This document shows positions 1 to 7,500 of a stretch of 64,000 nucleotides of DNA, piece after piece. A program made the translations under genes and the position numbers. A model generated the notes under the pieces. That model ran no database searches and was not told where the DNA came from. It saw only the letters and a program-made list of their open reading frames with translations. Where the stretch lies: positions 3,777,001 through 3,841,000 of the forward strand of contig NZ_CP006587.1 of assembly GCF_000737515.1 (NCBI RefSeq), in the 5' to 3' direction. Numbering within the stretch: the stretch's first letter is position 1; each line of letters opens with the position of its first letter. The stretch is from Hymenobacter sp. APR13. Its GTDB lineage: Bacteria > Bacteroidota > Bacteroidia > Cytophagales > Hymenobacteraceae.

Positions 1-1
1 G

Positions 2-604
2 CCCTCCGACGTAGGACGCCCCATCACGCACTTCGCCAGCAACCTGCGCTACGACAACCTGGCCGCCACCGTGCAGCAGGTGCTCGACCGCCTCGTCAGT
101 GCCGAGGCCACCATCCAGACCACTGCCGGCGACTGGTACGCCATGCGCATTCTGCCCTACCGCACCCTCGAAAACTACATCAGCGGCGCGGTCATCACCT
201 TCACCGACGTGACGACCATGAAGCAGCTGGAGCAGCAGATGCAGGCCAGCCGCCGCTTGGCCGAAAGCATTGTGGAAACCGTGCGCGAGCCGCTGCTGGT
301 GCTCGACAAGCAGCTCCGCATTCTCACGGTCAGCCAGGCCTTTGCCACCACGTTTGGGGTGGAGGCCGCGGCCGTGAAAGGGCATGAGCTGGGCGGGCTT
401 GGCAAGGGTGCCTGGCAGCAGCAGGCCCTGTACCAGCAGCTCCGGCAACTGCTGGACGGCACCACCGATGGCTTCGACGATTTCGGCCTGCAGGTGCCGT
501 TTCCGGAAACCGGCCAGCAACTGGTGTTGCTTTATGGCCGGCGTATTCTTAGCGAAGGCCGGCCTACCGGCCACATATTGCTGGGCGTGCAGCCCCGCCA
601 ATAA
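2..604 (+). CDS. PAS-domain C-terminal part of a CheB/CheR-type signalling protein (5' partial)
   Basis: The reading frame is open from base 2 to the TAA at 602-604, so the N-terminus lies outside the window. The visible 200 residues begin with the block GRPITHFASNLRYDNL, followed by WYAMRILPYRT and GAVITFTDVT. These are the hallmarks of the first PAS domain of the large CheB-CheR-PAS fusions common in Bacteroidota, which couple a methylesterase and a methyltransferase to PAS sensing. A second PAS-like segment follows (PLLVLDKQLRILTVSQAFA). There is no kinase domain at the end, which fits that family. The next gene, a PAS histidine kinase on the same strand 94 bases downstream, is probably its signalling partner. 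That CheB and CheR domains lie upstream is inferred, not seen. Confidence 0.72.
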   Translation, partial: PSDVGRPITHFASNLRYDNLAATVQQVLDRLVSAEATIQTTAGDWYAMRILPYRTLENYISGAVITFTDVTTMKQLEQQMQASRRLAESIVETVREPLLVLDKQLRILTVSQAFATTFGVEAAAVKGHELGGLGKGAWQQQALYQQLRQLLDGTTDGFDDFGLQVPFPETGQQLVLLYGRRILSEGRPTGHILLGVQPRQ

Positions 605-698
605 CTCCGGCCAGGCCGTAGCGTAAAGGCAGGCATAAATATAAATACTATGTGGACTCTGAAAATTCTGCCTGCCAGGGGCAGCTAGGTACGGCGCT

Positions 699-2678
699 AT
701 GAACGACGAACACGACTTACCGCCATTTCATACCTCCCATGAGGCCCTGCTGGCCTTGCGCGAGCGGGCCGAAAAGCGCCGCTACCTCGTCACGCAAGCC
801 GTTACCGACAAAAGCCCCGACGAAGTACAGCGGCTGGTGCACGAACTGCAAACCCACCAGATAGAGCTGGAAATGCAGTACGAGGAACTGCTGCTGGCGC
901 AGGCCGAGGCCGAGAGTGCCCGCGCCGAGTTTGTCAATCTCTACGACTTTGCGCCCGTTGGCTACCTCACGCTGGACGCACACGGCACTATCCGGCAGCT
1001 CAACCTGCGGGCCGCCCAACAGCTGGGTAGCATCCGGCAGCGGCTGGTGGGGCGGCGGCTGGCCCTGTTTGTGGCCGAAGCTGACCGGGTAGCCTGCGCC
1101 GACTTTCTGCAGCAGCTACAGGCATCGGACTTGCGCCACACTTGCGAGCTGGAGATGCGCCGGCAGGATAATACGGCCTGGTATGCGCTGCTCGAAGGCA
1201 GCCAGGGCCCGCCTACCGAGCACGAGCCGCAGTACCGCGTGGCGCTGCTCGACGTGACCGACCGGCGCCTGACCCGCGACGCACTGGCGGCCAGTGAGGC
1301 CCGGTTCCGGCGCCTGTTTGAGCAAAGCGCCGATGCCGTACTGCTGGTGAGCGACCTGCACATCGTGGATTGCAACGAAGCCGCCCTGCGCATGGTGGGT
1401 GCCACAGCCAAGGAGCAATTGCTGAACAAGCCCGTTACGTACCTGGTGCCCGAGTTTCAGCCCGATGGCGAGCGGTCGGAGGACGTGATTCAGCGCCAAC
1501 ATCAGACATTGCGCCGTGAGGGCACCAACCGCTTTGAGTGGTACCGCTACAACCTGCATGGGGAAGCAATGTGGCTGGAAATCGTACTCACCAACATCAA
1601 TGTGAGCGGCGAGCAGCTGATCCATGTGGTGTGGCGCGATATTACGGCGCAACGGGCGGCGCGTGAGCAGCTGCGCACCGAAAAGGAATTCACTAAAAGC
1701 CTGCTCGACAACAGCGTGGATACCATCGTGGCGCTCGACCGAGACGCGTGCGTAACGGCCTGGAACCGGGAGGCAGAGCTTTACTCCGGCCAGCAGGAGG
1801 GGCAGGTGCTCGGGAAAAACATTTTCCAGCTGTTTCCGCACTTCGCCAGGATCATGGGCCCCGAAACCGTTCAGCACGTGCTGGACACCGGCGAGCGAAT
1901 CATGCGGGCCAATGTTGCCTACGTCAATCATCCCGGCCACTACGATGCCTACTTAGTGCCCTTGCGCAGTGAAGGGCAGGCGGCTACCGGTCTGCTGCTG
2001 GTTGTTCGCGACGTGACGGAGCGCAACCGGTTGCAGGAGCAAGCCACCCGCCTGCAGCTCACCCGCCAGCAGGAGGTGCTTTCGGCCATTCTCACCACCC
2101 AGGAAGCCGAACGCAAGCGCATTGCCGAGGCCCTGCACAACGGCGTAGGCCAGCTGCTCTACGCCACCAAGCTGCACCTGCAACGCTCCACCGACGCCAA
2201 CCGCGACAAGAGCCTGACGCTGCTCGACGACGCCATCCGGATGACGCGTACCATCTCCTTCGAGCTGACGCCCGGCATTCTGGAAGACTTTGGGCTGGAA
2301 TACGCGCTGGGAGAGCTGATCCGGCGTATTCCGCGGGCCAGTCTGAAAGCGTCGCTGCACGTTACGGGGCTGGAAGCACCGCTGCCGAAACTGCTGGAAG
2401 TGGCCGTGTACCGCATGGTGCAGGAGCTGTTCAACAACATCATCAAGCACGCCGGCGCCCAGGAGGCCTTTATTCACGTGGTGCGCGAAGCCGACCAGCT
2501 CTCCATTTCGGTGGAAGACAACGGCTACGGCTTCAACCCCGAGCCTCTGCCCGACGCGCTGCCCGGCATCGGGTTGCCGGGCATCCACAGCCGGGTAGGC
2601 CTGCTGGGCGGCACCCTCAACATTGCCTCCCGCCCCGGCCAGGGCACCATCATCAGCATCGAGCTGCCCGTGCGGTAG
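699..2678 (+). CDS. Multi-PAS sensor histidine kinase, HisKA_3/NarX-like
   Basis: A soluble sensor kinase of 659 residues with no signal peptide or membrane span. A short N-terminal coiled segment (HQIELEMQYEELLLAQ) precedes three PAS domains at about residues 75-190, 200-320 and 330-450, each ending in a D(V/I)T segment. The dimerisation/phosphoacceptor box is ERKRIAEALHNGVGQLL (about residue 475), typical of the kinases that pair with NarL/LuxR-type regulators. The ATPase lobe shows the N box (ELFNNIIKHA), the G1 box (VEDNGYGF) and the G2 box (GIGLPGI). The residue after the phosphoacceptor His is Asn rather than the more usual Asp/Glu. No response regulator is encoded next to it, so its partner is unknown. 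The upstream PAS protein is co-oriented and may share its signal. Confidence 0.88.
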   Translation: MNDEHDLPPFHTSHEALLALRERAEKRRYLVTQAVTDKSPDEVQRLVHELQTHQIELEMQYEELLLAQAEAESARAEFVNLYDFAPVGYLTLDAHGTIRQLNLRAAQQLGSIRQRLVGRRLALFVAEADRVACADFLQQLQASDLRHTCELEMRRQDNTAWYALLEGSQGPPTEHEPQYRVALLDVTDRRLTRDALAASEARFRRLFEQSADAVLLVSDLHIVDCNEAALRMVGATAKEQLLNKPVTYLVPEFQPDGERSEDVIQRQHQTLRREGTNRFEWYRYNLHGEAMWLEIVLTNINVSGEQLIHVVWRDITAQRAAREQLRTEKEFTKSLLDNSVDTIVALDRDACVTAWNREAELYSGQQEGQVLGKNIFQLFPHFARIMGPETVQHVLDTGERIMRANVAYVNHPGHYDAYLVPLRSEGQAATGLLLVVRDVTERNRLQEQATRLQLTRQQEVLSAILTTQEAERKRIAEALHNGVGQLLYATKLHLQRSTDANRDKSLTLLDDAIRMTRTISFELTPGILEDFGLEYALGELIRRIPRASLKASLHVTGLEAPLPKLLEVAVYRMVQELFNNIIKHAGAQEAFIHVVREADQLSISVEDNGYGFNPEPLPDALPGIGLPGIHSRVGLLGGTLNIASRPGQGTIISIELPVR

Positions 2679-2688
2679 AATTATGGTA

Positions 2689-2828
2689 GAACGTCATTCC
2701 GAGCATGTGGCGCATCAAGCCAGTGTGCGGAGCCGCAGCCGAGGAATCTCGCGTGCTGACATTGTAATGGTAATTACTACACTAACGAGATTCCTCGACT
2801 ACGCTCCGCTTCGCTCGGAATGACGTTC
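2689..2828. repeat. Long imperfect palindrome, GTCATTCCGAGC family
   Basis: The outer arms GAACGTCATTCCGAGC (2689-2704) and their exact complement (2813-2828) enclose further complementary pieces (GAGGAATCTCG with CGAGATTCCTC). It sits between two convergent genes and could end transcription from both sides. A shorter copy with the same arms is at 54223-54259, and relatives with CGTCATGCTGAGC arms are at 24421-24527 and 31448-31539. Confidence 0.85.
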
Positions 2829-5027
2829 CTACAGCCTCACCCCAATGCCGGGGCCGAAGAGGAAGAACAGGCGGCCGGTGCTCACGAGGTAGCCGCCGCC
2901 CAGGTAGAGCGGGAACGTGAGCTTGGCGTCGGAGCGGGTGGGGTAGACGGAGCCCAGCACCACAATGCCCAGGTCGCGGCCGGCAGTGCTGTTGGGGTTG
3001 AGGTTGAAGGCGTTCAGGGCCACGAAGCCGGCGCCCACCTTGTAGGGCCGCAGCTTGTTGATTTTGGTGGGGTGGTAGAAGCTGAACTGCGCTAGCGTGG
3101 CCAGGCTGATGCCGCTAAAGGCCGTGTAGTTGTTGCTCTCGCCGCTTTTGGCGTTGAGCTGCTTGGTGAGCAAACCGGCCGGAAAGCTGATGTCGATGTC
3201 GAATTTCACGCGGCGCTGCAGCACCAGTTCCAGCTTTTGCGAGAAGCCCGCCTCCTGGTACTGGGCCGGGTTGTGGCGCACCGTCACGATGATGGTGCTC
3301 CAGTCGTCGAGGGCGTAGGTTTTGCGCGCGCCCAGCAAACTGTTGAGGCTGATGTTGCCCACCTGGCACTGCTTGTCCTGGTAGAAGGCGGCCCGCACCG
3401 AGTTGTCATCAGGGCACACCACCACGTTGTCGACGGTGCGCATCTCAATCAGCTCGCCCTTAGCGTTCTGGGTCCGGATGTCGAAAATCAGGTACTGCTT
3501 GCCAAACAGCTGCTTGTCGGAGTCGATGCCGCCGCTGTTGAAGCCAAACACCACGTCGCTCACCGTGCGGTCATACAGTACCGGGCCGTTGAGGCGCGTC
3601 ACGGGCCGTGGTGCCTCGCCAAAGGTCACGCTCACAAAGTCCAGCGGGTGGGGGCGCTGAAACTCGCGCACGGCCAAACTATAGCCCGTGGCCTGCCCGG
3701 CGTTGAAGATGGTGATGCGCTTCTTGTCGATGGTGACGGGCACCTGCACGCGGTACACCACGGCCGCGTCGGAGCGCACGCTGGAGTCCGACGGAATCAC
3801 CTGCACGTCCTCGAAGTGGAACCGCGCCCGCGCCAACGACTCGCCCTCCAGGCGCACGTCCACCGTCTCGCCGGGGTTCACGTTTGGGCTGCTGGTCCAG
3901 TCGCCGCCCCGGTGCCGCACGCTCACGGCCGTGATGGTGGTTTTGGGCGAGATGTTGAAGTTGGTGATGTACTTGGCCTGGTCGTTTTCCTTGATGTATA
4001 GGTAGCTGTCGGTCTGGCGGTGGGTGTTGTACACGCGCAGCCAGCACAGCACCCGGTCGTTGGTGAGGTACTGGCGCGTAAACAGCTCGGCCACCAGCGA
4101 GCCGCCAGCTTCTTCCTGCTCCTCAATGCGGTAGGTGCGCTTCAGGTCAAACGTGCGGCCGTTGTCGAGAATCAGCTCCACGCCCTTGCGCCTGGATACC
4201 TCGTCGAGCGTAATTTCCTTTTTATCGACGCTCAGAAAGCGCAGCCGCGAGGCTTTCACCGTGAATTCCTGCCGGATGGGCGGCAGCGCGTAGCTCACGC
4301 GGCGGTTGTTGTCGGTGAGGAAGGGGCGCTCGGTCTGGGGCTGCACCGTGAGCAGGCGGGTGCCGGTGGCGTTAGGCAGCACGTGCAGCCGCAGCCCGCC
4401 CTGCTCCTGCGTAATGCGGTAGTCGATGTCGCGCCCCTTGGTCCAGTCGGCGGTGGTGCGGATGTTCTTCAGGTTGTTGGAGCTCAGCTCGAACACCTTT
4501 TCCTCGCCCACAAACAGCTCCGGGTCGGCGGCCCGCAGCTCCAGCGTGGTGCGCGTCACGGGCAGCAAGCTCACGGTCTGGGTACGGGCCGGCGCGCCCA
4601 CCGAGTCGGCGGCCTGCGAGAACGTGAGGCGCAGAAACCGTGCCGCCGTCAGCTCCTTGAACCGCACTTTGGCGCGGTAGTAGGGGCCAGCGGGGCCGGT
4701 GGCGGCCGTCAGCGAGTCGAGCAGCAAAAAATCGGCGGAGCGCACCAGCCGCAGCGGCCGGCTGCCGCGGCCGGCGGGATACACCTCCAGCTCGGCGGTT
4801 TCATCTTCCTGGCGGTAGAAGAAATACAGGCTGGGCTCGTTCTGCACCAGCACCGTGTGGCGGCTGAGCAGGTAACGGGTGGTGTCGGTGCGCAGGGCCA
4901 GGTCGCGCACGAGCAGGCCCGGCTCGGCGGCGCCGCTTTGCGCCACGGCCGCTGCAAAAGGGGTGAACAGCAGCAGCAACAGCAGCGCCAGGTGGCGCAA
5001 AAGGCGGAATCCCGGAGAAAGGCGCAC
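2829..5027 (-). CDS. Large secreted or outer-membrane protein of unknown function
   Basis: I do not recognise this family. The reading frame extends upstream to 5312, but a GTG at 5027 gives a clean signal peptide (RLSPGFRLLRHLALLLLLLF then AAAVAQS), and a good promoter box lies at 5096-5104, inside the longer version. The mature protein is about 700 residues. It appears to consist of repeated beta-rich segments (several stretches such as TVKASRLRFLSVDKKEITL look Ig-like). The C-terminal 130 residues (about 600-732) alternate hydrophobic and polar residues with many Gly/Tyr and end in GIGVRL, resembling an outer-membrane beta barrel. It stands alone, convergent with the kinase gene. Possible roles are a cell-surface structural or gliding-related protein; nothing in the sequence decides this. 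Confidence 0.6.
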   Translation of the reverse strand: MRLSPGFRLLRHLALLLLLLFTPFAAAVAQSGAAEPGLLVRDLALRTDTTRYLLSRHTVLVQNEPSLYFFYRQEDETAELEVYPAGRGSRPLRLVRSADFLLLDSLTAATGPAGPYYRAKVRFKELTAARFLRLTFSQAADSVGAPARTQTVSLLPVTRTTLELRAADPELFVGEEKVFELSSNNLKNIRTTADWTKGRDIDYRITQEQGGLRLHVLPNATGTRLLTVQPQTERPFLTDNNRRVSYALPPIRQEFTVKASRLRFLSVDKKEITLDEVSRRKGVELILDNGRTFDLKRTYRIEEQEEAGGSLVAELFTRQYLTNDRVLCWLRVYNTHRQTDSYLYIKENDQAKYITNFNISPKTTITAVSVRHRGGDWTSSPNVNPGETVDVRLEGESLARARFHFEDVQVIPSDSSVRSDAAVVYRVQVPVTIDKKRITIFNAGQATGYSLAVREFQRPHPLDFVSVTFGEAPRPVTRLNGPVLYDRTVSDVVFGFNSGGIDSDKQLFGKQYLIFDIRTQNAKGELIEMRTVDNVVVCPDDNSVRAAFYQDKQCQVGNISLNSLLGARKTYALDDWSTIIVTVRHNPAQYQEAGFSQKLELVLQRRVKFDIDISFPAGLLTKQLNAKSGESNNYTAFSGISLATLAQFSFYHPTKINKLRPYKVGAGFVALNAFNLNPNSTAGRDLGIVVLGSVYPTRSDAKLTFPLYLGGGYLVSTGRLFFLFGPGIGVRL

Positions 5028-5095
5028 GGGTGGTCGGCGTAAAAGAGATGAGCAATCAGCGGGGTAGCTGGCAATGGCCGGCCGCCCGTAAGCCC

Positions 5096-5104
5096 GCAAA
5101 GGTA
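5096..5104 (-). promoter_or_regulatory. Bacteroidota -7 box for the large secreted protein
   Basis: Read on the minus strand this is TACCTTTGC, an exact match to TAnnTTTGC, about 70 bases before the chosen GTG. The rest of the 306-base gap up to 5333 shows no gene, and the divergent hydrolase has no obvious box. Confidence 0.55.
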
Positions 5105-5333
5105 AGCCCCCGCGCCCCGAACCGAACAGGAAAAGTTGCCTGATTTCGGGGTGTGGCGGCTGGTGAGGCTGTTGCCTCGGCCGGCCCTGCTCTTTGTGGC
5201 GCACGGTGCGGCCGTTGGCTGGCGCCGCCGCCCGAACAAATAGCGGAATCTGCAGTAAACCCAAAGAAGGCCCGGCGGCCGGGCCATTTTCTGCGCCGGC
5301 TGCTTTGGGCACTCATCCGTTTTCGTTTTCTCT

Positions 5334-6260
5334 ATGGATCTGAATTACATCCGGCGCGGAGCCGGTCGGCCGTTGCTGCTGGTACACGGAATCGGGGGGA
5401 GCTGGCGCTCCTGGAACACCATCATCGACGCCCTGGCCGCCGAGCGCGACGTTGTGGCCGTCGACCTGCCCGGCCATGGCAAAACGCCCCCGCTTGCCGG
5501 CGAAAACTCCATCCGCACCTTCGCCGACGCCCTTACGGCCTTCCTCACCCAGCACAACCTGCTCGGGATTGATGCCGTGGGCAGCTCGATGGGCGCCCGC
5601 CTCGTGCTGGAGCTGGCCCGGCGCGGCGGCGTGGTAGGGGCGGTGGTGTCGCTGGACCCCGGTGGCTTCTGGCAGGGCTGGGAAATTCCGTTTTTCTATC
5701 ACTCCGTGTCGGTTTCGGTGAAGCTGGTGAAGGCGCTGCAGCCGGTCATGCCACTGCTGGCTGGCTCGGCTGTGGGCCGCACCGTGCTGCTGCCCCAGTT
5801 TTCGGCCCGGCCCTGGGCCGTGGATGCCCGGCAGGCCCAGGAGGAGATGCGCACCTTCGCCAACACGCCCGTCTTCGAGGAACTGCTCGACCGGCTGGCC
5901 CACGGCGAAAAGCAGCAGGCCGCGCCCAAAGGCAGCATTTCGGAGCCGCTGGTGATTGGCTGGGGCCGGCAGGACCGGGTGTGTTTGCCCAGCCAGGCCA
6001 AGCTGGCGCTGGCCAAGTTCCCGGATGCCCGCCTGTATTGGTTCGACAACTGCGGCCACTTTCCGCAGTGGGACCAGCCCGAAGAAGCCACCCGGCTCAT
6101 TCTGGCCGCCACCAGCGGCCACGGCCTGTCCGACACTTTTGCGGCCGACCAGCGGCAGTTGCAGCCCTCGCAGCCCAAAGTGCCCACTGCCGCCGTGGTA
6201 GGCGGTATTCTGGCGCTGCTGGCCGGTGGCGTCTGGCTGCTGGCTTCGCGCCGCAGGTAG
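5334..6260 (+). CDS. Alpha/beta hydrolase with C-terminal membrane anchor
   Basis: A 308-residue alpha/beta-hydrolase fold protein. The oxyanion segment LLLVHGIGGSW is at residues 14-24. The nucleophile elbow GSSMG gives Ser85, the acid is probably Asp214 in GWGRQDRV, and the base is His242 in DNCGHFPQWD, so the triad is complete. Unlike most soluble members, it ends in one hydrophobic segment (about residues 286-304) followed by RRR, a layout expected of a tail-anchored or cytoplasm-facing membrane protein. The substrate is unknown; relatives include esterases, haloalkane dehalogenases and MhpC-like C-C hydrolases. It is transcribed alone and followed by a strong hairpin at 6291-6329. Confidence 0.85.
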   Translation: MDLNYIRRGAGRPLLLVHGIGGSWRSWNTIIDALAAERDVVAVDLPGHGKTPPLAGENSIRTFADALTAFLTQHNLLGIDAVGSSMGARLVLELARRGGVVGAVVSLDPGGFWQGWEIPFFYHSVSVSVKLVKALQPVMPLLAGSAVGRTVLLPQFSARPWAVDARQAQEEMRTFANTPVFEELLDRLAHGEKQQAAPKGSISEPLVIGWGRQDRVCLPSQAKLALAKFPDARLYWFDNCGHFPQWDQPEEATRLILAATSGHGLSDTFAADQRQLQPSQPKVPTAAVVGGILALLAGGVWLLASRRR

Positions 6261-6290
6261 CCGGCCCAGGGTTTCATTGCCTCCGAAATT

Positions 6291-6329
6291 AATCAGGGCC
6301 GGCCTTCCGATGGGAGGCCGGCCCTGATT
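6291..6329 (+). terminator. Hairpin terminator after the hydrolase
   Basis: A perfect 15-bp stem (AATCAGGGCCGGCCT and its complement) with a 9-base loop. The 3' side has only a short T run (TTGTTT), so efficiency is uncertain. Confidence 0.6.
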
Positions 6330-6363
6330 GTTTCGGCCAATAGCAATACCGCAAAAAGCAAAA

Positions 6364-6393
6364 CACCCGCCCTGAAGTGAATCAGAGCGGGTG
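6364..6393 (-). terminator. Terminator of tRNA-Glu copy 1
   Basis: On the minus strand the stem CACCCGCTCTGA pairs with TCAGGGCGGGTG (one mismatch or wobble) and is followed by TTTTGCTTTTT. Confidence 0.75.
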
Positions 6394-6399
6394 CTTTCG

Positions 6400-6471
6400 T
6401 AGTCCGTAGGGGAATCGAACCCCTGTTGGTAGAATGAAAATCTACTGTCCTAACCCCTAGACGAACGGACC
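6400..6471 (-). tRNA. tRNA-Glu (anticodon TTC), copy 1
   Basis: On the minus strand the acceptor arms are GGTCCGT and ACGGACT (one G-U pair). The anticodon stem GTAGA/TCTAC encloses TTTTCAT, giving anticodon TTC. The T arm is AGGGG-TTCGATT-CCCCT. The 3' CCA is not encoded. The promoter and terminator flanking it are its own. Confidence 0.95.
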
Positions 6472-6501
6472 ATTTCAAACGGCTTTTTCCGTTTTGGTGA
6501 T

Positions 6502-6534
6502 GCAAAGATAAGGCACTAAAAATGTATCCTGCAA
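6502..6534 (-). promoter_or_regulatory. Promoter of tRNA-Glu copy 1
   Basis: The minus strand has TATCTTTGC at 6510-6502 with a TTG at 6534-6532, a spacing of about 21 bases, as in Bacteroidota sigma-A promoters. Confidence 0.65.
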
Positions 6535-6549
6535 GTCCCAGGCAATGAT

Positions 6550-7251
6550 TTAGTGAGATTTTTGTCGGCGCCGGTCCCACCACACGTACCCGCCGAACAG
6601 CACCAGGCTCACCCCGGACACCCATAGCAGTCCGGTTTTCAGGCGGTTGCTTTCTTCGCCGAGGTAGGCCAGCAGCGCAATCAGCGGCACTACGCCGGCC
6701 ACGGTGGCGGCCATAAATTTCCAGTATCCCATGCGCGCCACCCCCGCCACAAAGCTGATGGCGTCGTCGGAGAGGGCCGGGGAGAGGCGGGCAATGACGA
6801 TGGCCCACACGCCGTAACGGTGCACGATGTCGATGACCTTTTTCTCGGTGGAGCGGCCCAGCAGGCGGCTCACGAACGACTCGCCGAGGGCGCGGCCCAG
6901 CCCATAGCCCACCGTGGAGGCGGCCACCACGCCGGCCAGCGCCAGCAAAGAGCCCCACCACGGCCCGTACGCTAGAATGGCTACCAGAATCAGGGCCACC
7001 ACGTTCACCACAAACAAAAACATCTGCACCACCATCAGCCCTACCAGCACCACCGGGCCCCAGTTGCCAAACTGGGCCATCCAGTCGGCAATCTGGCGTT
7101 GCTCGCCGCTTTTCAGCACCCGGAAACCTTCCTGGGCCGCTTCCTGAAAAGCCGGCCAGAAAAAATAGGCGGCCACCAGGGCCACTAGGAAACTCAAGGA
7201 AAGATAGAGGGGCCAGTGGGTGCCGCGGCGCGGCGCAGAAGACTCGGGCAT
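6550..7251 (-). CDS. TVP38/TMEM64 family (VTT/DedA-like) inner-membrane protein
   Basis: A 233-residue polytopic membrane protein. It has an N-terminal span (about residues 14-33) and then a hydrophobic core with the features of VTT/SNARE-associated domains: the re-entrant segment ILAYGPWWGSLLALAGVVAA and VGYGLGRALGESF, and later IVIARLSPALSDDAISFVAG with its conserved Arg and Pro. A last span precedes WWDRRRQKSH. Characterised DedA/VTT proteins act in lipid (for example undecaprenyl phosphate) flipping or envelope homeostasis; the substrate here is not evident. It is transcribed toward the tRNA, with a gap of about 80 bases. Confidence 0.85.
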   Translation of the reverse strand: MPESSAPRRGTHWPLYLSLSFLVALVAAYFFWPAFQEAAQEGFRVLKSGEQRQIADWMAQFGNWGPVVLVGLMVVQMFLFVVNVVALILVAILAYGPWWGSLLALAGVVAASTVGYGLGRALGESFVSRLLGRSTEKKVIDIVHRYGVWAIVIARLSPALSDDAISFVAGVARMGYWKFMAATVAGVVPLIALLAYLGEESNRLKTGLLWVSGVSLVLFGGYVWWDRRRQKSH

Positions 7252-7500
7252 ATGCAGATAACAGGCAGTCGATCAGGTGGGTGAAGGCGGATGGGAAGCG
7301 GGCTTTGGGCAGCATAAATGGGGCTGTACCGGCCCGCCAACTCCCGGCCACAGGATGCCTGTACGCAACTCCGGCGGCTATGGCCAGGACAACCCCGGCC
7401 GCCTATGTGGGGTACTACCACAGGCCGGCCGCGGCCGGGAGCAGGGCCCGCCGGCCCGCCGCAGGGCTCCGAAACCAACAACCAGCAACTGAAAACCAGC

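Larger units (their letters stand above)
6354..6510 (-). repeat. 157-bp direct repeat carrying a complete tRNA-Glu unit, copy 1
   Basis: This segment holds terminator, tRNA-Glu and promoter and matches 13852-14008 at all but three of 157 positions, in the same orientation and 7498 bases apart. See copy 2. Confidence 0.9.
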
